Shown here piece after piece: positions 11,241 through 24,639 of a DNA stretch of 64,000 bases; within the stretch, counting starts at the first letter, position 1; every line of letters starts with the position of its first letter. The notes beneath the pieces were generated by a model. The model saw only the letters and a program-made list of their open reading frames with translations, was not told the DNA's origin and did no database searches. Source of the DNA: Nymphaea colorata (taxonomy: Eukaryota; Streptophyta; Magnoliopsida; Nymphaeales; Nymphaeaceae); NCBI RefSeq assembly GCF_008831285.2, contig NC_045139.1, positions 25,276,412-25,340,411 of the forward strand, in the 5' to 3' direction. A program made the position numbers and the translations under genes.

Positions 11241-14200
11241 ATGGAGAGCGGAGGGACGAGGGACGGAGGCGGAGGAGGAGAAGACGACGAGTTCTCGGTC
11301 ATGGTGCTGGCATCCGACCTAACGGTGGATGCACGATCCTTTCTGGAGCGGGTGAACGAGACACATCAGGAGGACGAGTGGTTCGACTGCCGCACCTCCC
11401 TCCTCGACGAGGACTTTTCCGACCTCGAGCAGCTGCAGGCTCTGCGTGTCGAGGGCCTGGACAAGCAAGGCCGCCCCATCCTCAGGATCGTCGGCAAGTA
11501 CTTCCCGGGTAACTTCATCCCCATCTTAACCCCTTCCTGACTCGATTCTCTTTGTCCCTTTTTGGTGGATTGTTTCAAATACGTTGATTGAGAAGATGAC
11601 TTGAGAAGATCGAACGATTCTTCCTTTTTAGTTTATGAATTGATCCTTCATCCTTCTGAATCTCGCTGTAATTAGTGTACCATTGAAGCACCATTAGTTG
11701 CTGATAACCATTTTTGAGGATAGGTCTCGCACCGATGATGAAGCGTTAATGTTAATCAGATTTTCTTGAGGCTGTTCCATGCTTTCAATCCCGAAGGGGG
11801 AAGTTCTCACAGCCCTGTTGATTTAAGGCCGTAACCTAGCTTCGTGATTCTTTCTATTCTACAATTTTTAGTATGGTTTACGGGCTCTGGTTGCGAATCT
11901 CCGACGAGACGTTAAACCAAGTTTCTAAATCAGGTTTCTGAAGAGGCTCTAGAGCTATGATTCACGTGTTATTCCTGGGCGAGCTCCTTTTTGTTATTTA
12001 CATTTGAGAAAACTAGTGAAAGATATGTATTGTGAGAGATGTGTTGAGTGAGGCAAGTGTGTTTTAAGCGGTGTGTGGAGCCATGGACTTAAGTCAGAGG
12101 GACGCATATTAGTCAGCTAGCCTAAAGATGCCCATTTGTTAAGAAAATGAGATCAACATTCTAACGTGGGAAAATGTGTCAATATTTGAGTTTTTTATGA
12201 AGGTATATCTAGTAAGACTGTTACATAGACCTTGAGTATAAGATCAGCGAAGCTTGTAAGTGAAGAACATTGATTGCTGCTTAAGATCAAAATTGAATAG
12301 CTTTATAGCAATCATTTGATGTTCATCAGTGCAACTTTTGATGTTCAAGTGATGTGAACAAAGCAAATGCCAAGGTTTCCAGGTAATGATGGTAGCTTTG
12401 TGTAGATTGATAAAAAATGCTGGCAAGAAATGTCAAAGCCCCAATACAAAAGCACTTATGAGAAGAGATCACACAATATACATGACGCTGAAAAAGAGAA
12501 GCAAATGATGGTGGCCGCCAAACAAGAAGTAATTTTAATAGGGCACCCTAAACCACTTTGCTCAAGGTTGCAAAGTAAAGATAGATGAAGCAAATTATGC
12601 CAAAATGAACAACTCGCACTATGGGTAATTGAGTAGAATGTAAAAATTATTTTCTATACTTAATGGAGGGTAAAGACTCACACAATGGGGCACAAAAATT
12701 TGTCAGCGTGCTTCCGACTATTGAGAAGAGAGGGTCAATTTATCATACGATTGGTTAATTGATTTTGGTAATGATATGTAACTAAACAAGTTCATTAATA
12801 TGAAGAAATATGAAGGTAATTGTGTTGTTGATACTGCCAACAACATAAACCTCGTGTTGTATGTCCTATATGTCAATACGGAAAGGCACATAGACAATGA
12901 TTCAATAGAGTCAAAAGGTTCAGAGAGCATTGGCTGAGCTTCCCAAAGCATTTTATGAGTTTGTACATATAATGTCCTTGGGAAGGTACATCGTGCATAA
13001 GCAAGTCACGCACACACATTGATTCTCTTATTTATTGGTTAGTATTTGGATTGCTATACTCTGTTAGGTTTGATAAAATAGTTTATGAGTAGAAACGTTG
13101 TTAAATTTTCATTTATGTAAAATTTTAAGTATATGCTTAATATCTACATCAGCTGGGTCCAGATTTTTCTTTACATGGCATTAGTGCTTATCTAATTACG
13201 ATATCAACATCTAGTGTATCGACTGATTATTGACGATAGCTAGATGAAAAATATTTAGATTTAAATTAGATAGGCTCTGTTACCATGTGAAGATGAATAT
13301 AAGATCTAGCTAATGTTGATTTCATAGTAATACTAATGTTAAGCATGTCCCTAAAAATTTACACAGCCAAAATTCAACAATGTTTCATCCCCATCTAACA
13401 ATTTTAGATTCACATTTAATAAAGAGTTGCCATCTGAATATTACTAATTATTAGTAGCAAGAGAAAGATATGCAATTTACCTCCTTAGGCAATAACTGGA
13501 GCTTACCAAACTTTAATTATGTCAACTTGTGGTGATCCATAATGGGTAGTGTTTAAGCACGATCCCAACTAGCTCAGAGATCAGAAGTGAATTAACTCAC
13601 GAGCAAAGGAGAGAGAAAACAACATATGCTGTGATGCAAAATTTGCATGAGCTGAAAGCAGCATACATACTATCCTTTAGTGTCACGATTCACTCATTTT
13701 CTCATTACTCCTGTCATAGCACATATTTTCTCTTCCTTCTATCATATATGCATGATACAACAGGATCTGCTTTTATTTATATTTTATAGTTTATGGTAAC
13801 CACAGAAAGAAAAAAGAAAAATACTTTTATTTATTTATTTCTTTGAGTGGACTCCATGTGAAGGTTATTGATTCTAATAGAGTTCCCAAATTAGAAGTCT
13901 GCAGATTCCTTTTAAGTTTTCAACTTTTCATCAGCGCTAGAGACCTCCTTATAGTCAATGGTGACTCTACAATGTCCCTAATTGGCAACTCTTAGTCAGA
14001 ATGTTGACTTGTGAGATAAACTTATGAATTCCTGCATTGACCTGGATGGATTATGAACTCAGTTACAAAATCTGGTGCTTTTGAACAAATAATCGAGGAG
14101 AATACACATATAAGGTATGTGAGGTAACATAGTGTTTAACTATTTATCCATTTATGGGTGCAAGTAGATTTCAGCATGTGTCACTCTGATACTCTTAGAA

Positions 14201-17200
14201 GAGTGTATCACCCTTGGTCCCTTGCTGACATGGCTAGGCACAAGTGGGGGTGTGAGACATGGTTTGGACGTATTTTGTACTTTTTGGTCTATTTTGGTAC
14301 TTTTTGGTTAGTAATTTATATTCTATGAATACAAATATGAATATATGTATTTGTTTGCTTAATATCTTAATGTCAATATATATATATGTATGTATGTATA
14401 TATATACTGTTTTCCATGCCTAAGTTTTTAAAAATTCTCTATACTTGTGTCTACACCCGCACCCATGTTACATAGATTTGACCAACATGGAATGACAAAG
14501 ATGAAAGAGTAACCATGTAATAGAAGCCTGTAGATATGATGCATGCAAAGAACATGCCACCTCCATTTTGGGCTGAGTGCATCACAACTGCTCACCAAGG
14601 AAGCCAAAATTTAAATTTAAATTCCTAATCATGTGCTTAACAATATAAAGGTATTGTGGTTTGCTTCCGAGTACTCAAATTTATTTGTTGATTTCCAGTC
14701 TCTTGAGACATTATCGTTGATGAGACATCATCTTGGTGCTTAGAAATAGCCACCTGCCTCAAGACTTAAATTCTTGATATAGATGTTCCAAAAGGATGCA
14801 ATTTGATGCTACTAATCATGATAAAAGAGAAATTGAGGCAGTAATTTGATAACTAGAAGCAGCTCAACAGAAAGTGCTACCTGACATTCCTAAGCACAAA
14901 CCATGGCAAGGGCAACTAGTAGATCCTTAGAAGATAAGAGTTAGTCCTCTTCGGCATTGAAGCTCAACATAAGAACATTCAATTACAACTCCAAAACCAG
15001 AAGAAGTGCCTGCAATATTAAGGAGATTATCTCAAATTAGAAATTGAATCTCAAGTTTTCATATGCCACTTGCACAATTATATGTTATTGTGCCAACTTC
15101 TTTTGAAGAAGCAAAAAGGCAAAAGTTGGTGGGTCAGTCTTATGCATTGTTGATTGTAGTTTGTACGGCTGGAGAGAATTAAGGGGTTTAAAGCTTCACT
15201 TAATGCCCAAGATCAGCGCAGATTCAGATTTTTCTTCAAAGGCAACCTTGGGAAAGAGGGTACCCGAACAAGCACTCTAAAAATGCAATACCCATCAATT
15301 TTGTAGTCCATTGTTTAAAGATGCAACATGAGGGTAATATTGACCCCAGAGAGAGAGGGGGAGAGAGAGAGCTGCTTGGAGTGGTTGCTGACGATGGATA
15401 AAATAGAGTATAGTGACAATATCATTCTTGGGCTTTATCTGCAAGATTTTTCTCAATAATTTTTGTGGAAATTTATTTTTCCCGAGAAAATCTTGGGAGT
15501 TTAAAAAAAAAATGAAAAGTTACAAAATTAGGTAAAAGATAAAGGGGAAGAAAGCAAGACAGTTCAGTCTTGAACTCCTGATACAGGAATTATTATAAAG
15601 AATACTGCACACTGCACAGAAAGTGATCCTGATCTGATATCTAGACTCGACCTTTCGAAAGTCAGCCACGGCTACTCAGTCATGTGAACAGATTTTAATT
15701 TAAATTTTTTCTCTATATTGATTATTTTGCAATGCATTGAGGTTATCCAGATTTTTTTGTTTGTTACCTATTTTTTCTTCCTTGCTTTCTCTTCCTTCTT
15801 TTTTATTTTCTTTTTCCTTTTTTTTCCCCACATTATTGCTGTTTTGCCCTCCCACACTACTGTCATTCTTCAAGTTTCTTCTCTCAGGTTGCTGCTACTG
15901 CTGCCTTGTGCATGCATGCATGTAGGAAAGCAAGGCCGTCCTCATGCTGCTCACTACCCTTTGCTGTTGCAGGCAGTTGCGTCATGCAATGAGCCCTGCT
16001 CATGCAGCAGTGTTTCCTATTTGCTGTTTAAAAGAGGCTCGTGTTTGCCCTAATTGATTGTTAAAAGATGGGTACAGCACTGCCCTTTAGTTTTTATTTT
16101 AGTTTTATATCCATGCCATTTTAAGTGTCCGTGTGTATGAAAACAAATTTTATTCCCAGATCATTTTATTTCAGGATTAACTAGACCATTCAAATGTCAT
16201 TTTATTCTCAGTTATTCTCTTGCTCCTATATAATTCACTTAGTTTCTTTCATTTTCGAATATGTTTCTTTTGTATTGGGTTCACTTTGTGGACTTCAGCT
16301 CCAGTCATCAGTGCAGAGCGGCTGAAGAAGTATGTATTCCACAAGATCCACACTGAATTGCCTGAAGGGCCATTTTGTATTGTTTACTTGCACAGCTGTG
16401 TTCAGAAAGAGGACAACTCTCCAGGGATGACCATTCTGAGGTGCATCTACGAAGATATTCCCGCTGCTTACAAGAGTAGGCTTGAGGTTGTATACTTTGT
16501 GCATCCTGGGATACGATCAAGGCTTGTTCTGGCTACCCTTGGCCGGTTCTTCTTGAGTGAAGGGTAATCCCTCTTTCATGTTCATACTGGAATGCTATTG
16601 ATTTGCAGCCGACTTAGTTTCCATTATCCTTTCCTAAGGTACTTAGTCTAATCATAAGATGCTCCATAGGTTGGCTTTTTCAAGAGACTGAATAGGGTGT
16701 TAATCTTCAGAACATCAATGCCAAGATATTCACATACATATGTGCACACTCATATATGCGCACATATACACGAATATCATGGAATGTACTAGAATCACGT
16801 TGCTGATAGTGCTGTTAGTCCAAACATCTGATAAAATGATTGGGTTTAGTTATTTTGATGTGAAATTGAATTTTTTTCTCCGCTACATGATTTATTGGTA
16901 ATTTATAACCTGATCCAGTAGAAGCATTGATTTTTCTCATTAGATGATGTTATTTGTAGATGGGTGTTTGGTTTCGAGTTCCTTTACAACCTGGACCAGG
17001 TGCCAAAGTCTTGTAGATCTAATACATGTTGATAGACAATCTGTGAGGTGGCACCTGTAATGGTTAGATCAGCAGAATACTTAGGGCAACTAAAATCAAT
17101 GAAATTAGCATATACTACGATATCATTGTTGCCGAATATAAGCAGTGTGTGTACGTGAACAGAAAAATATGTCTCTGAGAAATTGTTAGCTACTTTGCAG

Positions 17201-17432
17201 TTTGTACTGGAAAATCAAGTATGTTAGCCGTCTTCAGTATCTTTGGGATGATATCAAGAAGGGGCAGGTTGAAATTCCAGACTTTGTAAAACAACATGAC
17301 GATGTTCTTGAGAATAGACCATTGACAGATTACGGAATAGAGCCCGACATTCTTCCTGTAAATGAGGGGCCAATGGTGGGCTATTCGTTCATGAGGCATG
17401 AGGACAGATGGGCTTCTAGGGCATATTCTTGA
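11241..17432 (+). CDS. CRAL-TRIO (divergent SEC14-like) domain protein, three exons
   Basis: Exons 11241-11508, 16299-16563 and 17201-17432 join in frame through GT-AG introns (phase 1, phase 2) into 254 residues ending in TGA. The ATG at 11241 sits in GCCATGG, a good initiation context. An acidic N-terminal tail (about residues 1-60) leads into a single CRAL-TRIO_2 domain with LRIVGKYFP, the PEGPFCIVYLHS strand, a VYFVHPGIRSRL motif and LYWKIKYVSRLQYLW. This matches the small plant SEC14-like proteins of the Arabidopsis At4g35750 type; related proteins carry an added macro domain, absent here. Family members are thought to bind small hydrophobic ligands in the cytosol, but the substrate is unknown. 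There is no membrane segment or signal peptide. Intron 1 is unusually long (4.8 kb). Confidence 0.93.
11509..16298 (+). other. Intron 1 of the CRAL-TRIO gene (4.8 kb)
   Basis: Starts GTAACT and ends CTTCAG. No coding exon was recognised inside. It contains a T/C-rich stretch near 15760-15840 and short GA runs near 15350. Any internal transposon is too decayed to name by eye. Confidence 0.8.
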
Positions 17433-18060
17433 CGACACATCAAATGATGGTGATCCGTACTATATGTCCCTGTTCTACTTACTGCTAATTAGTATATCGT
17501 AGAATGACGTATGTAAATAATGTGTGCTGACCTGTGGGTTCTTGTTGCATAGTCCTCTTCATTAGAAGCCTTTGTTTGGCTTCCCTTGGAATTAAGAAGT
17601 TTTTGTTTGGCTTTATGGCTGTCTCATTGGATAACTTACCCACAGCACTGCATGTATATTTTCTTAAATTATTCTGCAATCGAGAGAGAGAGAGAGAACT
17701 GCATGGTTATCTATCTGTGTTGTGTGTGTGTGTGTGTGTGTGTGATGGGGAAGGGTCAGGGGAGAGGAGAGATACCTTGAGGAGGCCAATGCCTATCCCT
17801 TGCCCTAGGTGTTCAGGGTTGTTTCGGGAGAACTTAGAGGTGCGGTACATCCATCAACTAGAGTATTGTACATCTATTGTTCCTATCTATCATTCATAGT
17901 TCTGAAGGATATAATTTATAAGAATCAAATTGATGCCAAGACTTTTACAGGACGAACTACCCATGGAGCCAATACACCAATACAACTGTGATAAGTAGAT
18001 ACAAAATATAAATAGCAAGTGTAGCTAGTTTTCATGCTATGTGAAATCTAGTTTTTAGTT
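17433..18060. other. 3' flank of the CRAL-TRIO gene with GA and GT microsatellites
   Basis: Probable 3' UTR followed by spacer. (GA)n is near 17682-17696 and (GT)n near 17719-17744. No gene seen. Confidence 0.5.
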
Positions 18061-18063
18061 CAA

Positions 18064-18250
18064 GCCAGACATATATTTGAACCTTTTTCCCTAATTCCAA
18101 AGGGAAATAAACCTTCAAATTCCCTCGAGAAAGCCAGTGGCAGTTTCCATGTTTTCACCTCTAGTTGAGGGCTATTTAGCAAGTTCATCTCCAGGCAAGG
18201 CTGTCACGAACTCACGACGGAGAATCAAAGATGTGGAGGTGACTCAAAAT
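18064..18250 (+). repeat. Dispersed repeat, copy 1
   Basis: Same succession of motifs as 40275-40445: a CCTTTTTCC block, AAATTCCC, AGTGGC, a GGC...CTC(A/T)C(G/A)AACTC block and a final GTGGAG/CCTCCAC region. Divergent direct copy of unknown class. Confidence 0.35.
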
Positions 18251-18814
18251 TTGTGGAAAGTTTTTTATTCTTCGTAATCTGTAAACTTATCTTTTATCTT
18301 CCTAAGTATTTAAAATTAGTGAGGAAATGTTGAATTTTAACTTATTAAGTCTGTACCTTAATGACAACAAAGGCAACAATAAAATTGCTTTTTCCTTATT
18401 ATGTAGCTGTTGTAAGCCACTAAGCATGATTAAGAAAGCGAAAAACTCCGTATTAAGACTTAATAAGTAAGGGTGTAAATATCAATGCTAATTTAGAGGA
18501 ACAAAAAATGACAATGGCAAGGATGGTCCTTTCATTTGCATCTGTTTCTCCTTGTCCAAACATATCGGCATTTGATCAACGAAATGTCATCAAATTCTAT
18601 TCCTATGGATGTAAAGCAAATAGAAAGCTTCTTATCAATTTGATTTCCTTGGCTGTTAAACTTTTGGGGGCTGGAGGCAAGTTGGCTCTCTCTCTTTCAT
18701 CTCTATAAAACCGTAGCCTAAGAATGACCAATAAAACAAGAAGTTGTGTTTGTGTGAAAACTTGAAAATGTAAATATCAAGGCTAATTTAAGTTTTTCCA
18801 AAACTTAATTTTCC

Positions 18815-20300
18815 ATAATAAAAATGTAAGAAAATTTCAGGTTCGTTAGCATAAGCAAATGCTTCATGCGAAATTATTCGTTATTTGTCAACTATCATCA
18901 GTCAGCAGATAGAGCATCAGGCCCATTAAAAGAGCATTTATTGAATTGTTCCATTTGCATTTTTATTTTTTGTGATTTTCCAAGGAGACATATTTTCCTT
19001 ATGACATCTATCAGGAAATGTAATGTTTTGAATTAAGATCTACACTTGCCACAAAATTTATAAAGTAAAACTAAGTAAATATACATTTCTTAAGATATTA
19101 GTTGAATTGATAAAAATGTAATTTAGTAATGCCATGCTAATAAGAAGATCCTATCCAATGTTCTGTCGTTTATCATATTAAGGTAACGTTTGATGGGATG
19201 GAAATTCACTGTAGTCAAATTTTTAAAATTTTTCGAGTTTATCAAACATGGAAAAAAAAATTTTACCGTTGGGGCTGGAAACAGAAATAAATTTCCAAAA
19301 AAAAATTTTCAGAAAAAATTTTCTGGTTTTTTTTTTTTTTACCGTTACCCCTGGTGCCTCCCTCCTTCTTCCCTCGCTCCCTTCTTCCTGAGCTTCCCTT
19401 CTTCTTCCTCCTACACTTCCTTCTTCCTCTTTCTCCCTTCTTCCTCCTAGCCTTCCTTCTTCCTCCTTCTCCTTCATTCTTCCTCCTTTTCCCTTCTTCC
19501 TCCGCGTCACTTCTTCCTCCTTCCTTCTTCCTCCGCCTCCCTTCTTCCTCCTTCCTTCTTCCTCTGCCGCCTCCCTTCTTCTTCCTCTGTTGCCTCCCTT
19601 CTTCCTCCCTCCTTCTTCCTCTGCCTTCCTCTCTCCCTTCTTCCTACGACCCTTGCTCCCTTCTTCCTTCCTTACTCCTTTCTTCCTTCGCCTCCCTTTT
19701 TCCTCCGCCTCTCTTTTTCCTCCTTCATCCTTCCATTCTTTCTCGCTCTCTTTTTCCCCTAAACTTGAAAATTTATTTCTTTTTCGTCAAACTAAGAAAT
19801 AAATTTTTAGAAATTTATTTTTTAGTTTGATGAAAAAAAAAATATATTTCCAAGTTTATGAAAAAAAAGAAGCGAGGAAGGAAATTTATTTCTTAGTCAT
19901 TACACACACATTTAATATCAAAATGAACATCGAATTTTTTTCATTCAATTTTTTCAAAAAATATATTTTCAAAAATATATTTTTAATTGCATATTTTCAA
20001 CCACCAAACGTTACTAGGAAATTTCATTTCCACTTTTATTTGAATAGTTTTCACGAAGAACGATGCTTTTATTAAGAAATCACATTCCCTTTTATAATTA
20101 TAAGCAAAAGACGGACCTTAAAATAGGGGAAAAAACAATAAATAACAGTACTGCAATTAAAATTCTGACACCATTCAATCACTTCAAAGTTTTGGTTGAC
20201 CCAAGAAGAGAGGGACAAAACCGAAGCATATTGTGACTGATCCATATCCATGTTAAAAACCGATAGGCTTTCAGCTTACTCTCACACGCGTGTTTTTGGA
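18815..20300 (+). repeat. Dispersed repeat copy A, split by a Tourist-like insertion
   Basis: 18815-19010 and 20070-20300 match, in order, 24640-24850 and 25050-25290. Shared blocks include CATAAGCAAATGC, TATAAGCAAAAGA and ACCCAAGA(A/G)GA. The middle, 19182-20016, is a separate element absent from the other copy. Class of the repeat unknown. Confidence 0.55.
19182..20016. mobile_element. Tourist/PIF-Harbinger-like non-autonomous element with pyrimidine tract
   Basis: Ends are inverted: GTAACGTTTGATGG at 19183 and, on the other strand at the right end, GTAACGTTTGGTGG. The G-T-(N)-CGTTTGG start resembles Tourist-like ends. Inside is a roughly 400-base CTTCTTCCTCC-type tract (about 19350-19745), flanked by A/T-rich arms that are themselves partly inverted. 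A three-base target duplication could not be fixed. The ORFs across the tract are low-complexity artefacts. Confidence 0.5.
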
Positions 20301-21660
20301 CCCAAACGAAACCTGTCCTGGCATGAAGATGGTGATTCCCCAGAGGCAAAGCCACCCTTCTTTATAATATTTTATTTCTTTAATTTAAAGAATATATATA
20401 TATATAAAAGAAAAAATACCATGAATTACAATATAAAAATGAACACTTTTTTGAGCATGTGGGAGTCATTGCCTACACCAACCTATACCTCTAAGTTTAG
20501 GACTGTTTGAAGACTTCGGTGGTTCTACAATACACCATTTAACTCGAGTGTTGCACATGTCATTGTTTGTGGTTCAAATGAGTAGCACCCATAAAAACAA
20601 ACCGAAGTTGCATCATCTACACGACATCAGTTATATCATACCCCACAAAATATCCTAAATGGAGATGAAATGAAGTATGTTTTGCCATGCAGTCTTGCAG
20701 GTCTGATTTTGCTTCTTCATATGGTTCTGATATCTTGAGAGCTAAATTGGAGCCACATCCACTACAGTTTGTGAAGTATAATACATTCGCCTAACGCAAA
20801 ATTTCGTGGGACTCTTTCCTTAATATAATCCTACTCCTCAGCTCTATCAAGGTGAACCATGTTTGGTTATATGCCTATTTACATAAAATATTCTTTTAAA
20901 TCTGAGTGGTCCTTGATGAATATTTCAAGTTGAATCGTTGTGGTTAGATGTCCCCTTCAAGAGTGGTTTGTTTGTCATGAATGAGCAAAGTTTAGAGGTT
21001 CTTAAAGCATCACTCGATCCATTAATCATTTCTTAACAATGAGTGCAAACGATTGAGATATGAAGTGGGAGAAGGTATAAAATAAATGATTTTTATGAAG
21101 GAAAAGCACTAGGTCGAACCATTAAGATGGAAATCAGAAAGCATCTGATAAGAACGTCGTATTCTTTGAACACATATTATTATTATTATACACATATTTC
21201 AGGGCATATGTTGCAATTATATCCAGCATTTACTACTATATTTAAGCACAACATGATCAATTTAAGTTTCTCGAAATAATGATATAATATTTTTAAAGCT
21301 TGTATTTTGTGAACGTGAGGTTGGTGCAATAGGCAAAAATAATAAGCGGCTAATTTTTGTTCCTAATTTTTTGGAATGCTAATTTCTTATGCTACAAAAA
21401 AAAAAAAAAAGACTATTAACATGCAAGACCCTTATGTATCAAAAGCAGGTCATACATATATTTTATATATTTTAGAGAGATAAGAGATTAGGTGAAAAGT
21501 TTTGACCGTCTTTTTAAACTGTAAAATGAAATAAAATATTGATAAACGGTTACAATTCAGTTGTCTAAATAATTTATGCAACCTAAAGATTTTAGTTAAG
21601 ATTCATTAAACGAGTTTTATTTTTTAAGGCGTAGGTTTTGATTCCACCATTATCGGACCC
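20301..21660. other. Intergenic AT-rich stretch
   Basis: No gene or repeat unit recognised apart from short A and TA runs. Confidence 0.5.
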
Positions 21661-22092
21661 ACATTTCTCCTTCTCTCACGCGTACCGACTGGACCTCTGA
21701 GGCTCCGACGGCCGTGTTGGCTCACCCTTAGAAAAGTTGGTGTGCCCTCGTCGCCTCGCGCTCTCTGTCCCCGCTGCCCTTCTTCGTCGTCGCCCTTCTT
21801 CCGAGTCTCCTCCTCCGTCGCATCCTCTTAACGCACTTGGATTATATCTGTTTTATATTGGATTTCGATCTTGATTTTCGCGCGTCGGTCGCCCTTCTTC
21901 ATTTTCTACTGGAGGCGAGGAAACCCAATTTTTGGGGAGTTTCTTGCCCTCCAAGATTGCTGGAATCGTGGATGTTGGTTGTTCGCCGAGCAGAGTTCTG
22001 ATGATTCTGCCGATGTGGGCACTGGCTTCTTTCTCTTGCGCCGGATAGGAGGTCTGGTTGAAGGAAACAGTGAAGCGAAACGGGAGGACGAG
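21661..22092 (+). other. Probable 5' UTR exon of the MOS2-like gene
   Basis: A GC- and CT-rich stretch typical of plant 5' UTRs ends at GAG|GTAATT (22092/22093). The next good acceptor, TTGCTTACAG at 26025, lies 18 bases before the MOS2-like ATG. The link is inferred from splice signals and composition; the transcription start is not determined. Confidence 0.5.
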
Positions 22093-23436
22093 GTAATTAT
22101 TGATTTCTGCTGTTTCTTATACTTGGGCGTGGTTGCTTGATAGACCGAATTTTATTAGTTCCTTTTGTTCTATTGGACGTTGCAATCGAGTTATACGATT
22201 ATTCTTTCTGTATACCTGTCTTACTCCTTTGCCTTTTAGCGCGTTTCCATGTTTGGCTATTTGGATGTGTACTTTCCTTGGTAGTTTGTACCTAGACTTG
22301 TGCGTTTCGGGGGTCTTCTCGATAGTTGGTGGTTACGTGAAAGTTTGAGGTAGAAAATTTGAAAAAATTGTTGCTAGTAGCAACTACTCTACCACGCTTT
22401 TCCTTCCCATTGATGTGCTAGCATCGCCTAATTCTTAGTAGGCTATGGTGATCTTATGAGGCTTTGCATTTTTTTAACATTCTTCTCTACAAAATTTAAT
22501 CATATTCTTGCTAGAAGTGATGGAAAGGGGAGTTGAACGACAAAAAGATATAAAATAAAAAAGGTAATTAATTAAATGGTGTTTGTAATGATGAGAAAGA
22601 AACAACAAATATATTGCTCGATGCTGTAATTATAGAAAAGCAGGATTTGGCGGGAAATAGAAACTAGTGTTCAGATTTCTGATTGCAAAAAAGTCAGAAA
22701 TAAGCTTATAGGATCTAGGCTTGAACATGAATCATGTGCAACTGCTAGGAACTAAGATACTTGGGTCAATGGAAGTGGGAAACAGAAGGACGACTCAAAG
22801 TCTTTTATCTGTTAACGATATGTTCGAATTCTGTGAACCCTGTGGGATGTTCTATTGATTCTTCACCATGGAGACGTCTTAGCAATTTCACCACCTTTCA
22901 GATAAGTGGATATGACGTCCTTATATCCATTGATTCCTTAACTTTGAGCTTTGCGATGTCGCAGTCAACCCTTCTATTTGATTGTGAAAACTTGTTTCTT
23001 TGAATTTTTGATTGAGAATTAGAAAGGTTTGACAGAAGGATATAAGAGCACTAATCTTATCCTGATGTTGACTGGTATGATTCAATATGAATGACATATC
23101 TAGTTGTAGGGAAGAAAATAAAATCTTGCACCGTCCTCTAATGGGCAGTCCATTTCCACATCAATAAAGCATTAACTTTGTGTATCATTTGTAACCAAGG
23201 TAGTCTATAAAAATGGACTAAATGGCATCTTCTCCTGTTGCTTTTGTGGTTGACTGACAAAAAAAAAAAAAGAAGAAGACTGAAGTCTCTGCTCATGTTC
23301 ATGATGATGCCAACATGAGTCATCTTTTCGCAAGCATAGCTTGTTTTAACTTTTATGAACTGTTGGAACTGTATACCAAGCCGAGTTTCTATTTCATTCT
23401 ATTTTGTTTTGGGATTACTTTTACTCTTTTTCCTGT

Positions 23437-23473
<37 letters not shown>

Positions 23474-23580
23474 GATGGAGAGAGAGAGAGAGAGAGAGAA
23501 AACAGCCTGATTGACTCCTTAACAGTTCATCTAATAAACCTGATTGAGAAGACATTTGTATAATAAGTAATGGGTGCATA

Positions 23581-24350
23581 CAATGTTATCCGTATCGTAC
23601 GATACGGACGCGTATCGTACGATACGGACGCGTATAGGTCAAGAAAACCTATACGATACGTGTTTGAAACACGATACGCGTCCGTATCGTACGTGTATCC
23701 CCCGTATCGTGCGATACGGGGGTTGTATCGTACGATACGGGTGATACACCCCCGTATCGTACGATACGGGAGAAAACACATATTTCTTTATTTTTTAAAA
23801 GTTTAAACACTCCTCCCCCTCTCTCTTCTTGTATTTAAAGACTCCAATAGACGTAGGAGGGAGAGATTTTGCCCATTTTCATCAAAAATAACCAAGGATT
23901 CCTGAATTTGGGAGATATTATCGTTGAATCAGGAAAGATGATAACTATATGTTTTGAACTTGTAAAATTGTGATGTAATCTAAGTCCTAAAACTCCAAGT
24001 CCTAAGACTAAGTCCTAAGATTCTATAAAATTTTCAAGTTTAAAATCGTGATGGATGCTTATATGTTATTCTTGAAGATTTGATTTCTTATTTTTAAATG
24101 TATCGTTGATACACATGAATGTTCCTTATGTATGATGATCTTTTTTATATTTGAATACATTTTTCTTAATTTCTGATTTTTTGTTCATCTTTTCAGATTT
24201 TTAATGATTTTTCTCTATTTTTTATGATTTTTAAATATTTTTTAAAATTAAAAAATTAATTTTATGATACGCTACGTTTGCGATACTTTACGATACGGCA
24301 TATAGGTTGGTCCGACCGATACGCGATACGCTACGCCTTTTATAACATTG
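23581..24350. mobile_element. Non-autonomous hAT-type transposon with TATCGTACGATA palindromes
   Basis: Flanked by a perfect 8-bp direct repeat GGTGCATA (23573-23580 and 24351-24358). Ends are perfect inverted repeats CAATGTTAT / ATAACATTG, fitting the hAT pattern CARNG and the 8-bp hAT target duplication. The left 190 bases hold several palindromes built on CCGTATCGTACGATACGG (18 bases, from 23590). Degenerate CGATACG units recur at the right end near 24265-24335. There is no transposase ORF. Confidence 0.8.
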
Positions 24351-24639
24351 GGTGCATATGTCGAGTTGAAATTTGTGAGCTTGGTAAAATGATTTTTTAA
24401 CTTCTCCAAGTCTATATTGTTGTTGAAAATAAGACATTTATTTAAAAAAACTTTTTATCATTAATTTGTGACTGCTATTTGTGAAGATTTAACTGAAATT
24501 TCATCTAGAGATTAGGAAAAATGGTTAAAGTAATTTCTTATGCGGTTGGAGAACAGGAAAAGCCTATTTTGTATCAACAAAATCAGAAACTCTGGGCCTT
24601 CATTTGGAATTAAAAGTAATACCATTAAGAGATTCTTTT

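Noticed and set aside
19354-19830. 158-residue Ser/Pro/Phe/Leu-rich ORF
   Set aside because: Translation of the polypyrimidine tract; low complexity with no start context.
23590-23780. Possible CRISPR-like repeat array (GTATCGTACGATAC units)
   Set aside because: Spacing is irregular, spacers are not of uniform size, and the units lie inside a hAT-type element in a plant genome.
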